Made by a program: the position numbers and the translations under genes. A model generated the notes under the pieces. It was not told the DNA's origin and did not search any database. It saw only the letters and a program-made list of their open reading frames with translations. A DNA stretch of 64,000 bases from Istiophorus platypterus (Eukaryota; Chordata; Actinopteri; Istiophoriformes; Istiophoridae), in assembly GCA_016859345.1 (NCBI GenBank), contig CM029120.1:3636001-3700000 (forward strand), in the 5' to 3' direction. Shown here piece by piece: positions 33,456 through 45,565 of the stretch (position 1 is the first letter of the stretch; every line of letters begins with the position of its first letter).

Positions 33456-33512
33456 TTACTCCCGGGGGTTAAGACATAATCCCAGGATTCATGTCTTAAC
33501 CCCCGGGAGTAA
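33456..33512. other. perfect 22-bp-arm inverted repeat (hairpin/cruciform)
   Basis: The left arm 33456-33477 (TTACTCCCGGGGGTTAAGAC then AT) is the exact reverse complement of the right arm 33491-33512. The 13-base centre contains AATCC...GGATT, which pairs further, leaving only a two-base apex and one unpaired C. The arm centre is CCCGGG. The RNA form would be a roughly 57-nt stem-loop; the DNA form can extrude a cruciform. Confidence 0.9.
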
Positions 33513-34589
33513 GCGTGGAAATATATGAGCCTATTGGAAAAAAAACAAAAAACAAATCCGTGTTTTGTTCTATGACGAAAGGTCCTTGCCCACACTCGGA
33601 AACCAAGATGCTGCATTTGCTTGGTATGCGGCAGGATGCTCTTCATGCGCTGTTGTGTAAATGCAAAGCTGTAAAAAGCCTGCTCAGCTGCCCTCATAAA
33701 GAAAGGTTAAGGAAAAGATATCATCACCTGCCGCATCTTAAATTCATATAGACGAGCTTCGCGGTAAACTCCCCGGCCTCTTCCTCCAGATGCTTATCGA
33801 GGATTCTCGTTCCCAAATGACCCAGACCTGCTTTAACTTGCTCTGAACCCGATGTTTGCCAAGGAAAATCATATTTCAGAAACTCCCTGTCAAATGCAGG
33901 TTTTCCAAAATACAAAAAGAAAAACGTCCTCCCACAGAGATCGCTGTAGCGCCACAACTCCCGAAACCGGGGAGCAGATTTCGACTGTGGCGTGGGACTT
34001 AGATAGGACAGAGCCTATGGGAAAACGACCGGCAGAGAAAGTGACGGAGACCGTAGGTGCAGGAGAGCGGCGGTGTCCTCTCGCATTCAGGCGTTGGACC
34101 TTGTCTCCGTGGGACAGCTTTACCTTGAATGCTCCGAACATAGCAGGGAAATATATCAGGCCTTAGGAATGTGAGGAAAGATCCAGGGGCAAAGGGGGAG
34201 CACTGACCTTGCACCTTCCTAGGTCCTGATTTACTGTAGCTCCTCACCTCACCCCACCTCACCCGACCTTGGAGGCTCGCAGTAGGTCAGTATTTACTTT
34301 TCTGGAATGTCCTGTTATCAGTTGCAGTTGTTCGGGGACGTCATGCTGGATGACAAATCTATTTCCCTCTTGACCATCTGACTGTTCTGACCGAGCTCAA
34401 ACGCACGTTCAGCTTTAGCCCAGAAAAACCTCAGATTCATTTTCATTTCTCTTATATTTTCCCCCTTTTTTGATTTTGTTTTCACGGTTTATGTCTGTCT
34501 CTTTGTGTCCCTTGAAAAAAAAAATATATATAAAGAAATAAAGAGGTTCATCTTGAGGGTTTAAATCCCAAAATTGAAGATAAGTAAAA
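33513..34589. other. non-coding, no gene seen
   Basis: Unique mixed sequence; AAATATATATAAAG near 34519. A CTCACCTCACCCCACCTCAC repeat lies at 34243-34262. No gene. Confidence 0.5.
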
Positions 34590-34760
34590 TTCAAACTTCT
34601 TTAGGCTGCAAAGGCTAACAAGTAAAATCTTTAGCCATTAGCATGAGGCTACTCTCAGCCAAAAGTCCTGATGAGCTAATTGCTAGCATGAGCATACCAG
34701 TGTGTTCACAATGACAATGCTTGGCTTAGGGTGTTAGCAAGCTAACATTTGCAAATTAGT
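34590..34760. repeat. TTAGC/GCTAAC-rich island
   Basis: Repeated GGCTAAC, TTAGCCATTAGCATGAGGCT, GCTAATTGCTAGC, TTAGCAAGCTAAC. The same vocabulary is found in the duplications at 3421-4206 and 43620-43990, suggesting related degenerate repeats. Confidence 0.5.
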
Positions 34761-35029
34761 ATAAAATAATGTATAGCAGTCTTTTTTCTTAAATCATAAA
34801 TGAAAATATTTGACAGTTTAATTTTTGACCAGGTGATCGCACCGGAATAAAAGTCATCAAACGGCAAATGGAAAATTATCATCATCATCGCAGAATTTAT
34901 ATCATTTTATTTTTTAGGTGGATATTTGCTACAGATAACCTCCTTCCACTAATCCATCGTGTTCTTTCGCGTTTTTTGTTATTTTCTATGTAAGTTCGAG
35001 GCAAAGCAGCCGCGGCATCACGGGACCAC
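34761..35029. other. AT-rich spacer
   Basis: Nothing recognised. Confidence 0.5.
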
Positions 35030-35220
35030 ACACGCTACTTTGGCCCCTTTTTATTGCCGCAGAGGCTAAAATGATTAACGCACCTCGGCACGACCACAGT
35101 GTCTTCGGAGTTACAGCCAGCGGCGTACGAAGGCCCAGGGAGGAGGGCTAATTGTCAGCAGGTGTGTGTGTGTGTGTAATCATCCCAGCAGGCCGGCCAC
35201 TTAAGGGATAGAGCCAAACC
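35030..35220. promoter_or_regulatory. candidate conserved non-coding block
   Basis: Contains AAAATGATTAACGCACC, GGAGGGCTAATTGTCAGCAG (homeodomain TAATTG adjoining a MEIS-like TGTCA), GTAATCATCCC and GCCACTTAAGGGATAG, with a short TG tract at 35161-35178 in its middle. Confidence 0.3.
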
Positions 35221-36010
35221 CTAGAAAGCATTTACTCATACTGTTAATTCCTCTGTTTTGTTTTTGGGTTTTTTCGTGTGTGTTTTGTCTTTTTCCTGCT
35301 GAACCGTTACACCTTTGAATCCACGGAGAAAGAGAACGAAGTTAAGATTCTAACAATTAGATTAGATTGAAATAAGATACCTATCGACAATAATAGAGTG
35401 CAGTTACAGTTGCAGTAATAAGTTGCCCCAAATTCAACAAAGGAAAATAAAGAGCAGTAGAGAACACAACACTGTTTTGAATTTAGATCTAATCTGATTA
35501 GATTTGGGAACATTTTAAACCATTAAGAACTTGGCTCCAAGTATAAATTGCATGTCCTGCAACCGCCGCACAATCAGAACCATCCCGTGTTTCGCACAGT
35601 TGAGCATTTTTACTGAGAGGCAGCAGGAAATGTTGGGTTTTGCCGTAATGGAGAGGCGAGATATGGTTGGAGCGCTGTTTCCTGTGGGTCCCAGCTCTGG
35701 GACCGTTGAACCTGCAAACCATCAGGCTCCGCTACCGGGAATGACTCTGTCTGTAACACCTGGTGGAGCGCCTACGTCCACCGGCGCCAAAATGATCCGG
35801 CACACGTCCGCGGAAAGAGGTGAAAAACGAATGACGGCGATTGAAACTGTCGTCACATGAGCGTCACCGTCCCACTCCGGCCCCGTCTCCGACCAAGGGG
35901 CCAATTGGCTGGATGCACTCAGGCCCCGGGCGGCTCCTCGGTGCCGAGCGGCATTGAGAGACCTGTGGCTCCCTGGTGCTGTGTGCAAGCGCTCCGGGGC
36001 GAATGTGAAC
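35221..36010. other. non-coding, no gene seen
   Basis: ATTAGATTAGATT at about 35355 and TCTAATCTGATTAGATTT near 35488 form a loose inverted pair about 130 bp apart. Beyond these no repeat or gene is recognised. Confidence 0.45.
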
Positions 36011-36090
36011 TGTGGCGGCGGTGGCGGCGGTGGCGGCGGTGGCGGCGGTGGCGGCGGCTGTAGCAATGGCTGTAGCGGCGCGGCTGTAGC
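36011..36090. repeat. 9-bp GGCGGCGGT repeat and flanking CTGTAGC/GGCTGTAGC units
   Basis: Five GGCGGCGGT units (36014-36058) followed by three variants of GGCTGTAGC. Antisense frames read poly-Ala/Thr or poly-Pro and are not genes. Confidence 0.9.
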
Positions 36091-36880
<790 letters not shown>

Positions 36881-37020
36881 AAATAAATACATAAATAATC
36901 TTTTACCTTGCTCACATCTCCGTATGAACCTTATCCTTATTCAAAGGATTCTCTCTATGCTTATTTTTTCGCCTCTTTCCATCTCTCATCCTGTTTTTTT
37001 CTCTATATCCGCTATTCACA

Positions 37021-37074
37021 GTCTCTCTCTTCCTCTCCCTCTCTCTCTCTCTCCCTCTCTCCCTCTCTTTCTTC

Positions 37075-37111
<37 letters not shown>

Positions 37112-37112
37112 C

Positions 37113-37151
<39 letters not shown>

Positions 37152-37170
37152 TCTCTCGCTCTCCCTCTCC
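37021..37170. repeat. (CT)n polypyrimidine array
   Basis: 150 bases of CT with CC and TT interruptions; purine-only on the other strand, with triplex-forming potential. Confidence 0.95.
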
Positions 37171-37460
37171 TGAAGTGGAAAATCTGAAGTAATTGGTTTC
37201 CAAATTAGAGAAAGCAGAGCGCGGATGAAAACAGGTTCTAATTCATTTCAAGTCTCGCTGGGAGAGAGCCGGGCGGCGGGAGACGTTTGGGGAACTCTGG
37301 CAAAAAAAGAGAAAAAAAAATCCCTGAGTTTTTCCTCCCTCTATTTCCACGCCAACAATCAGCAGCATCACTTGGAGGACGGAGGAGTTTCTATTAATAG
37401 AGCCCCACGTCGGCTTTGGCATACGAGGCCTCGCTTTGACCAACCTGGTTCCTGTGCAGC
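37171..37460. promoter_or_regulatory. candidate conserved non-coding block
   Basis: Starts GTGGAAAATCTGAAGTAATT, then CCAAATTAGAGAAAGC, TTCTAATTCATTTCAAG and TTTCTATTAATAGAGCC. Apart from an A tract near 37300-37320 it is repeat-free. Visual call. Confidence 0.3.
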
Positions 37461-38611
37461 ACTGGGAGGAGGTTTGAGATGATGGGGAAAAAAACAAAAA
37501 GAGGTAAGAAACAAAACAGAAGTGGTTGGCCGTCAGGGGAGGGGGGGGGTCGCAATTAGAGGGGGGAGGAAAAGGAGAGGGAGGGGGTGCGTCCGCTCTA
37601 GCTACCGGAAATACAGGGATTTTTCCAAGCCGGAGTGAGGCCGACACGAATGCGCGACACAGCTTATTACCAAAAAAAAAAAACGAGGCGTTACGGCAGC
37701 TCTGCTGACGACGAGGGTCCGAGGGGACCGCGTGGCGGCCGTCCTCGCCGTTCTCGGGAGGCTGGGGGCCCCTGCGAGGGCTGGGGGGGGTCTATTGAAA
37801 CTTTGTAGTTTTAAAGTCAAAGAGCTGATTTCCAGTTCGAGGAGCTCGATCACATCCCCTGACTTATGTCATGGTTTTACGGGAACGAAGAGAGAACGCG
37901 AACACACTGTTTATTAACCTGAAAGGTCCTGGCACCGAAACGCCTGAGTTCGAGTCCAGTACGACCCACGCAACCCCATTATTATGACCCCCCCCCCAAA
38001 AAAAAGGAAGACAGAGGAAGAAGACCAGTGAGGAAAACCAGGAGTTGCAGGGAGAGCCAGTAAGAGGACCTTGAGTTGTTTTTTTTTCTCCAGTTTGTTC
38101 GCTCGTGGCGCGTCCGCCCGCCGGAGGCATCGTCGGTTCTGTCTGAAGCGTCATGTTCTCCGATTGCGGATTCTTGTCAAGAAAAAAAAAAGACTTGTGC
38201 TGCGCTTGGTTTCTACAGCATTTTTTAAAAAAGGCCAGATCTTCTCCAGTGAATCGATCACATAGTTGAATATTTATTTATTTATTTATTTATTTTTTGC
38301 TTTTTCGCTTTGCACTCGCCACCGCCTGACGCTTGTGTTCCGTCCTGAGGGATAAGACATCGGCCAGTGTCTCTATTTTTCCTTTTTCTGGAATAATATC
38401 TATTTCCCATGCGAACAGCTCCTTCTGTGGACCGGAACGCTCCGTTAGGTGCTTTTAAAATTTTTTTATCCATGGCAGCGAAAGGCGGTGACGCACGGGG
38501 GCATCGGAGGTTTTTCCGGGGGAACTTAATCAAAACGCAGGACGGCGCTGAGAGTCTGTGTGAAGGCAGAAGGAAAACAAAACACAACAACAAAAAATCT
38601 ACATTTTCTAC

Positions 38612-38612
<1 letters not shown>
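37461..38612. other. non-coding, no gene seen
   Basis: Includes G-rich 37535-37590, A runs near 37672 and 38181, a C run near 37988, TTTA repeats at 38274-38295. A tRNA B-box-like GAGTTCGAGTCC lies at 37948-37959 without an A box. Confidence 0.5.
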
Positions 38613-38657
<45 letters not shown>

Positions 38658-38666
38658 CATATATTT
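38613..38666. repeat. (AT)n microsatellite
   Basis: About 20 AT units, then ACAT variants. Confidence 0.95.
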
Positions 38667-39450
38667 TTTTTTTGTTTAAATCTCTCAACCATGTTATGGA
38701 TATAAATTGTTCTTTTTTTTTGTTCTAAACCTTTAACAGATCTGCCAGGAGCTTTGTGGGGTTCTTTTGTTTTGTTTTGTTTTGTTTTTTGCATAAGCTG
38801 CTTATCCAACTTCCAAACTGTTAAAAAACTGTTACAGATTAATATTAAGTTTACATGAAGCCCAGAACAATGAGCCAGATGTGGACACTAACAGCTGCGA
38901 GGTTCCAGTTAAGGAGAAACTTTGACAGAGTTCACAGAGAAAAAAACAAAAAAACAACCTGTGTTGGTGATTTTTTAAAAAGTTTTGCCGCATCGAGAAG
39001 AAATCAAACAATTATGTTGTTGTCGTCATTTTTTTTTTTAATCTCAGCTGCTCTGTCAGTTTGTTTTTACTTCCCTGGCGTCGCCATTTGGACGGATCAC
39101 TGCCGCCGCTCAACGACCTGGACTCATTCCTCCTCCTGCTCCTCCGCATCTCATCCGCCTCCGTCCGCCGACGGAGCAGGAGACGGGGATGAGTTTCCTC
39201 TGTCACCCGGGACAAAGGAAAATAAAACCAAATAAAAACCATCATGATCACACAGCCAGGAACGTAAACGGGGTGTTTAATGTAAACCAGACGCGGCGTG
39301 GGGGGGGGGGGTCCAACCCAGGTTACAGTTCGGCGTTTGATCCTCCGAGGGGGTTCAGATCAATCAGGGCCATCGGTGACATCACAGCGCTGTGAGCTGA
39401 CGGTGATGGATGTGGTGAGGGGGAGCTCACACACTGTAGACTGGAAACTA
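38667..39450. other. non-coding, no gene seen
   Basis: T-rich at 38665-38790 with TTTTG repeats; G run at 39300-39310. A 126-codon frame at 38855-39235 has no recognisable domain. Confidence 0.5.
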
Positions 39451-39690
39451 TGTGTGCGTGTGTGTGCGTGTGTGTGTGTGTGCGTGTGTGCGTGTGTGTG
39501 TGTGTTAGTGTGTGTGTGTTAGTGTTTGGTGGGAGTGGGGTCAGTTTGGAGAACTGTTTTACACCACTAGCACATGTTTTGTGTGTGTGTGTATGTGTGT
39601 GTGTCTGGTATCATCATCCCTGCTCTTTACTCTCAGCAGATAACCTCTGATTTGTATGCGGGTGTGTGTGTATGTGTGTGTGTGGGGGGG
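39451..39690. repeat. three (TG)n tracts
   Basis: 39451-39523, 39581-39604 and 39662-39682, each with GC or AT interruptions. The Val-Cys frames across them are repeat translations. Confidence 0.9.
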
Positions 39691-40530
39691 CTTAATCCGG
39701 GGATGACGAGGGGGGACGTTCCTCAAAGTGCTGCATCTGCAACCTCTTGGTCTGCAGGGATTTGTCCGCCCAACAGTTACAAACGTAATGAGACAACAGT
39801 CCCTTTCACGCCTGACCCCCCCACCCCCTGAAAAGCCCCCCCCTCCACCGGGATCACAGCACACTGATCAGCAAACCCCATTCACTCAACAGCTGGATCA
39901 CAACATCAAGGGGATCAATCCTTTTTGAGCAGACCCCCCCCCCCGTTGGAATCTGACAGAGATCTGCCTAAAAAGTTTCACTCTATCTCCAACTTAACTG
40001 GATGTGCTGTTGTAATGTTGCTGAAGTTTACATGAACTGCGACGCTGAGACCGAATCCATCAGGAGAAACTCGTCCTAGTGCAGGTTCCTCTGTCACCGC
40101 TTCACTTTTCCAGAGTTAACGTGGAACTTTGAAAACATTTTTTTGTTATAGTTTTACATCAGGAGTAATCTCCCACACCAGAGAGCGGAAAATAATTTCC
40201 TCTGCAAAACCTTAGAGGAAAAAAGTCCCTAAGGTCCGAGCATTAGCCAGGGACACCCCCCCTCCCCGGGACCTCGGTGGGACGTGATAAAACGGGCTCT
40301 ACACCGAACACAGGACGGAGACCCTGACAGTAAAATATAATGTAGGGGGACGGGGACGGGGACGAGGGGGGGGCCTGCAAAATAGCATGTAAACAGACCA
40401 AACGAACGGAACAGTTCTGTTAGCATCTTGTGTAAACAGTGTAATACAATATACTCGTATTTGGTTGCATGTTTGATACAGTGAAGACGATGGGATTAGA
40501 CTGCGAAAGTAAAAACGCTTCTGACCCGGG
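39691..40530. other. non-coding, no gene seen
   Basis: C run near 39933-39943, GGGACG repeats at 40347-40364. No gene. Confidence 0.5.
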
Positions 40531-40705
40531 CTGATCAAAGCGCTTTTTACACTACCGCCACATTAACACACACATACGTTCATACAGCGCTGCCACGTAC
40601 ACACACTGACGATACATCAGGGGCAGGCTGGGGGGGGGCATTATCTTCCCCAAGGACGCTTTGGCCGGAGGAGCCAGGGTTCGAACCACCGGCCGTCCGG
40701 CAAAC
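40531..40705 (-). mobile_element. tRNA-derived SINE, reverse orientation
   Basis: Reading the minus strand from 40705, a B-box GGTTCGAACCC-type sequence (plus-strand GGGTTCGAACCACC at 40677-40690) comes first. It is followed by the region matching CCCAAGGACRCTTTG on the plus strand (about 40652-40666), a CA-rich stretch with CATACAGCGCTGCCACGTAC (40582-40601), and an AAAGCGCTTTTTACAC tail near 40538. That order is characteristic of a widespread percomorph SINE. A G run has expanded at about 40630. The A-box end is missing, probably cut off next to the MITE at 40714. Confidence 0.6.
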
Positions 40706-40713
40706 ATGTGTTA

Positions 40714-41176
40714 AGCCCAATTTATGCTCCTGCGTCGAACCTACGGCGTAGCCTTGGCGTGCACCTCGCAAAAAATGTAACTACGCTTCATGGTGACAAG
40801 GACTGTGACCCTTGATTGGTCGGCTTAGGAGCATGGTATTTCTGGCTCCTCCTTCTTCGCCGCTGTCGTACAGACCGTCTCCTCCTACGTCTCCTCCTAC
40901 GTCTCCTACGTCTCCTCTTACTTCTCTTATGTCTCCTTTCGTTTCTGCATCACATCAATTTCAGGGATTACTAACTGCTGTTCGGCATCTACTGGACCCG
41001 ATCTGGCGCCGACAAACGGAGGCAGAGAAACTCAACACGGTGCCATTTGAACGCCGCCGCCAACGAGCGGTTTGGCGGTTAAACCGCAGCGCGACGTAGG
41101 AGTGTAAATGCTCACAACGGCGTAGGACACTTGCAGTGGCCACGGTGTAGGTTTCACACAGAAGCATAAATGGCCT
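40714..41176. mobile_element. PIF/Harbinger-type MITE (463 bp)
   Basis: Left terminus AGCCCAATTTATGCTCCTGC and right terminus (reverse complement) AGGCCATTTATGCTTCTGTG are inverted repeats. The inverted similarity continues inward through GAACCTACGGCGTAGCC versus GAAACCTACACCGTGGCC. A TTA trinucleotide flanks both sides (40711-40713 and 41177-41179), the target duplication expected of PIF/Harbinger. No transposase frame is present, so it is non-autonomous. Inside is a small CTCCTACGT repeat at 40878-40937. Confidence 0.8.
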
Positions 41177-41179
41177 TTA

Positions 41180-41750
41180 TAGCAAAAGAAAAAGAATGCA
41201 ATTCTGAAAATGTTTGTTTAGCGAGTGAACGAACGTCCAACCTGTTTAAATGTGCCACCTTCCTGCTGGAGCTTATCCAGTCAAATAAGATAAGATGGCG
41301 TCATGCGTGACCGTAGAAAAGACTTCCTGCCTGAAACCCCGGCACTGTCAACCCACCATCAGAAGTAAACAGAAGTAGCTCAAATGGTGTTCGGTGTGAA
41401 TAAATCCCCGTCCAACAAAATCTCTCTCCCGGGTGGGTTTCGTTCTCCCCCTTTTGAGAACCTAATTGCTTCCCTTCGGACTCTTCCCTCAGCGGACGAT
41501 CGCGGCGGTGGATGGGGCTGAATTCCTGCAAGTCTCTCTCCGTAGGTAATGCGGGTCAGACGCCATTGCACGCCGCTCTGATCTAATGATCCTCGCTGAT
41601 GAGGAGGAGGGAGAAGAAGGAGAAGGAGAAGAAGAAAAAGTTGTGTATTTCATTTTGAGCGGCAGAAACGGCTCCTGGGGCTGTAAATGAAAAACACTGG
41701 AGTGTCGAGAAGAGCTGGAAAAAGGAACTGACCTTGAAGGCCCCCCCCCC

Positions 41751-41753
<3 letters not shown>
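41180..41753. other. non-coding, no gene seen
   Basis: GA-rich 41600-41640; C run at 41741-41751. No gene. Confidence 0.5.

Positions 41754-41796
<43 letters not shown>
41754..41796. repeat. (CA)n microsatellite
   Basis: About 21 CA units. Confidence 0.95.
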
Positions 41797-41798
<2 letters not shown>

Positions 41799-42505
41799 TT
41801 TACACAAAAATCACACACAATTAACATCACACATAGACTTACACAAAGATTGGCCATCGAATCCTAGGAAGTTTCTGTGTGTTTGCTTTAATCTTTATTT
41901 ATGTCTTTCATTGCCTTGTAAAATCACTCTGAGCGTGTTGTTTTGTTTTTGTTTTTGTTTGTTTTCCTTTAAAACACTTTCCAACTAACACCATCATCGC
42001 TGGAACTAGGTCAGAGGCGCCGTGTTCACCCCCCCAACGCGCCGCCCGACGCCCCCTCGGCCGCTATCGCCGCCTGACAGCCTGATTGATGGAACACGCT
42101 CGGAAGATTAGGGCCAAACTGTTTTGGATACAGCCCCCCCCACCTGATAGGGCACTGACGCAAGGCTCCGCTCGTGTTTTCCTACGTGTCTGCTGACAAG
42201 CCGGGGGGGGGGGTTATTGGCGGCGTTGGGGCAGAGGCCCGACCGATGCAGCAACACGGCTCTGTTATCAGAGACAACAACATCAGGTTAAGAAATAAGA
42301 AAAAAGAAGCTTTTTTTTGGGGGGGGGGGTTTATTTGATAGTTGACTGAGACAAAGTGTAATGGAAGCTGACGGAGGGGGGACGGCCTCCACTAGATGTA
42401 GTTTTACGCTTCGCTTGGAGCCTCAATGCTGTAAATTCTACTTAGTCCGCCGTGATTTATTGTCGTCCGACTGCCAGCGCTTCGTTTTTAGAGCTCGTCC
42501 GTGCC

Positions 42506-42508
<3 letters not shown>
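41797..42508. other. non-coding, no gene seen
   Basis: G runs near 42202 and 42320, short TTTTG repeats near 41942-41965. No gene. Confidence 0.5.

Positions 42509-42540
<32 letters not shown>
42509..42540. repeat. (CA)n microsatellite
   Basis: Sixteen CA units. Confidence 0.95.
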
Positions 42541-42542
<2 letters not shown>

Positions 42543-43029
42543 TGCAGCTCCGATATTCTTTTTCTTCTGCAGATCATGGCTGTGGATTCTATGCCGTAGT
42601 TTTACCGCAGCCACTTCCTCCGTCCCTGGAGTTACACCTTCATTCGATCGATAACGAAGACTTTTGTTGAGCTGACAAACCATCACCGTTACATTGACAT
42701 GTACATATATTCATAGACAGTTGACAGTTAGGTTCATAAATATCTGGACGGCGACATAACCTTTGCGATTTTTTCTGCAGGTCAAGATGTGTTCGAGGTG
42801 AAGGCTTTCAGCTTTGATATGAAGGGGTTTCACAATAAATTAACATTACTATATATATATCTATATATCTATATATAATCTGTTTTTCTTATTTGGTCAT
42901 CAATTCTTTTAGCTATTGTTTGCATATTGTTTATTCTCTAACAATCTTTCATGCTTGAGCTGTAATATGGTTGCGGATCCTCAGTGATGGTGCCCCCCCC
43001 CCCCCCCAGGGACCAACTGGTTTCATGCT
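42541..43029. other. non-coding, no gene seen
   Basis: Imperfect AT/CTAT tract at 42850-42878 and a 15-base C run at 42993-43007. Confidence 0.5.
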
Positions 43030-43205
43030 TTTTTTGGCAGTGTAACTTATTATGCACTGAGCTACAGTAATCTAGTGCGTATTTCATCTTAGCAGGAAAC
43101 ATACGGAGATTATTAAATCATATCTAATGACAAGAAGAAAAGATAAATTGTTTGCTCTCTGATCTAAGGGCTAATTCATGTTAGTGAACCTCCAGCAGAC
43201 TCGAC
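43030..43205. promoter_or_regulatory. candidate conserved non-coding block
   Basis: Repeat-free, with TAACTTATTATGCACTGAGC, ATTATTAAATCATATC, AGATAAATTGTTTGC and GGGCTAATTCATGTTAG. Density of homeodomain, forkhead and GATA-like cores suggests an enhancer. Confidence 0.35.
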
Positions 43206-43434
43206 CAGCGGAGTGACAAACGGGGCCGTCCCACACCCAGAGACGGGCCTCCGAAATGGGGTATCAGGGCATTGGGATCCGCGGGGCGCTCCAGGCGGCG
43301 CCAGCCGGGCCTCGGCGTCCGCCGCTCCCCAGGGGGATGGAGGCCTAAAGCACACGAAGCCCCTCGCTCAAAGTCCCCTGCTGGATCCTGTTATGGAGAT
43401 GTCCAAATAGGAAGTTGACTTGGAGAAGAGGTGG
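43206..43434. other. GC-rich spacer
   Basis: No feature recognised; a 65-codon frame is unremarkable. Confidence 0.4.
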
Positions 43435-43610
43435 GTCAAATGGTATTTATGATTCTTAGCACAATTTTAAAGCTGCTTTATATATATTGTTTCCCCTTTT
43501 ATGCAGTGATTAACATTACTGAGATGATCATTAGATAAATAGAGGATTAATAACTGATTGACTGTCTATTGGTGATTTAGCATCATACACCACTGACGCT
43601 TGTTAGTAGG
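43435..43610. promoter_or_regulatory. candidate conserved non-coding block
   Basis: Contains GGTATTTATGATTCTTAGC, TTATGCAGTGATTAACATT, ATGATCATTAGATAAATAG and GATTAATAACTGATTGACTG, repeat-free and TAAT-rich. Confidence 0.35.
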
Positions 43611-43619
43611 TCCTCCTCA

Positions 43620-43995
43620 AAGGGGAGGACTTGTTAGCTCGTCTTTCATTCACCTAAAGGAGGATTTTAAAGTTGACAAATTTTTTGTTTTGACCCATGG
43701 TTAGCATTTTAGCATGCTAACTACATAGCGGGGCTTGATAGCTGGGGCTGACAAAGTAAAGGTAGCATTTTAGCTGATACATGAATATCACATAAAGATT
43801 AAACATGTTTCATGTTAAATGCAAGCAACTTATTCATCTTGTTATTACGTTAACTTATGTGTTTTAATGTAATGCATATTAGCATTAAAACATTAGCATT
43901 TAGCTTACAGCACAGCAGATCGTGCTAGCTGGGGCTGACAAAGTACAACTCAGATTAAAATTGAGCCGAGTCTGACGAAATCCAAGACGAGTTAG
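43620..43995 (+). repeat. TTAGC-rich degenerate repeat with internal duplication
   Basis: TAGCTGGGGCTGACAAAGTA occurs at 43739-43758 and again at 43926-43945, about 187 bp apart, each preceded by TTAGCATTT-type sequence. A degenerate fish repeat is the likeliest explanation. Confidence 0.6.
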
Positions 43996-45330
43996 CTAAC
44001 TAACGTGCTTGGATTTATTAATAATAATCTGAGAAATTGTTTAGGCTTCAGCAGAAGTTTTACTGTAAATGCATTTAAATACACAGAAGTAGTACCACAG
44101 TACCAAACACAGAGTGGACAGGAGAGATGAGGTGAAAAGAGGAAGCGGCTTGAAGATAATCCCAATCAAAATGCGACCAAGATCCGAGGTAGACTAAGGG
44201 AACGTCTCCCCTCAAAGGCCCCACGGTAAGAAAAGAGCTGGCTAACGCCTTTAGCCGGGACAGACTCACCAGGACCTCCGGGGGCCGAGCGGCAGCGTCA
44301 GCCAAGTCCGATCCCGTTGGCAATGAGCCACGAGCCGTGCGTCATTTGTGTGCAACCGTACGACGTGGCCCGTCGGTACGTCCCAGGACCCGTAGCCGGT
44401 CGCCGACGGCTTAGCACTCTTGGCCTTTTTATTGATGCTACATTCACACCAGCTTTCCTGCCCGTGCTACGGCCCGATTTTTCACGAGCGTTTGCCATAT
44501 CTGGAACATCCAGAGTAAATGCGCCGAGGTTTCGCTTCCAATCTCATTTGGACGATTGAGACATGCGCCTCGACTTAATTGAGGCATCTTCCCCAGAACA
44601 CCAGTGAAGTCAGCTACTTGGCCGCCCTCCCCGTGCTGAGCCTCGTTTTCCCCCGCGCAACATTTCACCCTGCCAGGACGAAAGCGGTGCCAAGATTATT
44701 ACTTACTGTCGTGCCAGTCATTGCGTTTTTAAATGCAAAACGCTTGTATCTTCCGGGCCTTGGGAACTGACTCCGTCCCGTTTCTCCCAGATTGGAATTA
44801 AAGAAAATGTCGGGCAAATGTTCGGATTTGTTCATTTCCGTGAGGAGAACATTAGATCTGTGCCACATCTGTCACAGATCCAACATACAGCGGAACCCGC
44901 TCTGCCGTTTAAACATGCCTCAAACCAGGTTCTCCGTCGGCGGAAGGGCAGATTGAAATGAGAACCAGCGGGAGGGGTTTAGGTGAATGCCGATCTCATC
45001 TCGGGGTCCATCAGATTATCCGGGCATGCGTTCTCCAAAGAGGGGGGGGGGGCCTCGTGGCCATGTACCGTAGACAGTGAAGCAGGCTTGTTGATCCCCG
45101 GTGGAGAGCCTCCTTATCTGCCCATTGTCGGCCCCTGCGAACATTGATCAGGCCCATTGTTGTGGCCCGTCCCATTGAGGCCGCGGCGAATGGGCCCCGC
45201 TGTGCGGCGGGAATGAAGACGTTCCCCCCACCGGAAGGGGGGGCCCTGACACACGGAGTGAGACGTCAGCCTGACAGCGGGCGTTGCGCCGCATCCGCCT
45301 TTATTCTCCATTCACGGTGTTATTTCTGTG
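43996..45330. other. non-coding, no gene seen
   Basis: Contains an 8-bp-arm inverted repeat GATCTGTG/CACAGATC at 44855-44862 and 44873-44880, and a G run near 45042-45052. Several 60-80-codon frames overlap without domain resemblance. Confidence 0.45.
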
Positions 45331-45565
45331 GCCATATAATAGTGAGTTAGATTTTTTTAGGGCGGTTTTATTGAAATGTGTAGTCTTTTTTTTCCAAGAC
45401 TGTTTTCTCAGATTGGAGAGATTAACACGGAGAATTATAGAGCTATTTGTAGAACCCAAACGTTGTATTTCAAAGGTATTTTATGCACTTACTTTGAAAA
45501 ATCTTTTATTTTTAGAGCTATGAACCAATTTTCTTGTCTGGCCGTTAAATCCTACCTTTTCTAAA
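45331..45565. promoter_or_regulatory. candidate conserved non-coding block
   Basis: Repeat-free AT-rich segment with ATATAATAGTGAG, GAATTATAGAGCTATTTG, TTTTATTTTTAGAGCTATG and CGTTAAATCC. Two AGAGCTAT elements lie about 75 bp apart. Visual call. Confidence 0.3.

Noticed and set aside
35340..35510. ATTAGATTAGATT and TCTAATCTGATTAGA inverted pair as a transposon
   Set aside because: Arms are short and imperfect, with no target duplication.
37948..37959. tRNA B-box-like GAGTTCGAGTCC
   Set aside because: No A box upstream and no acceptor stem pairing.
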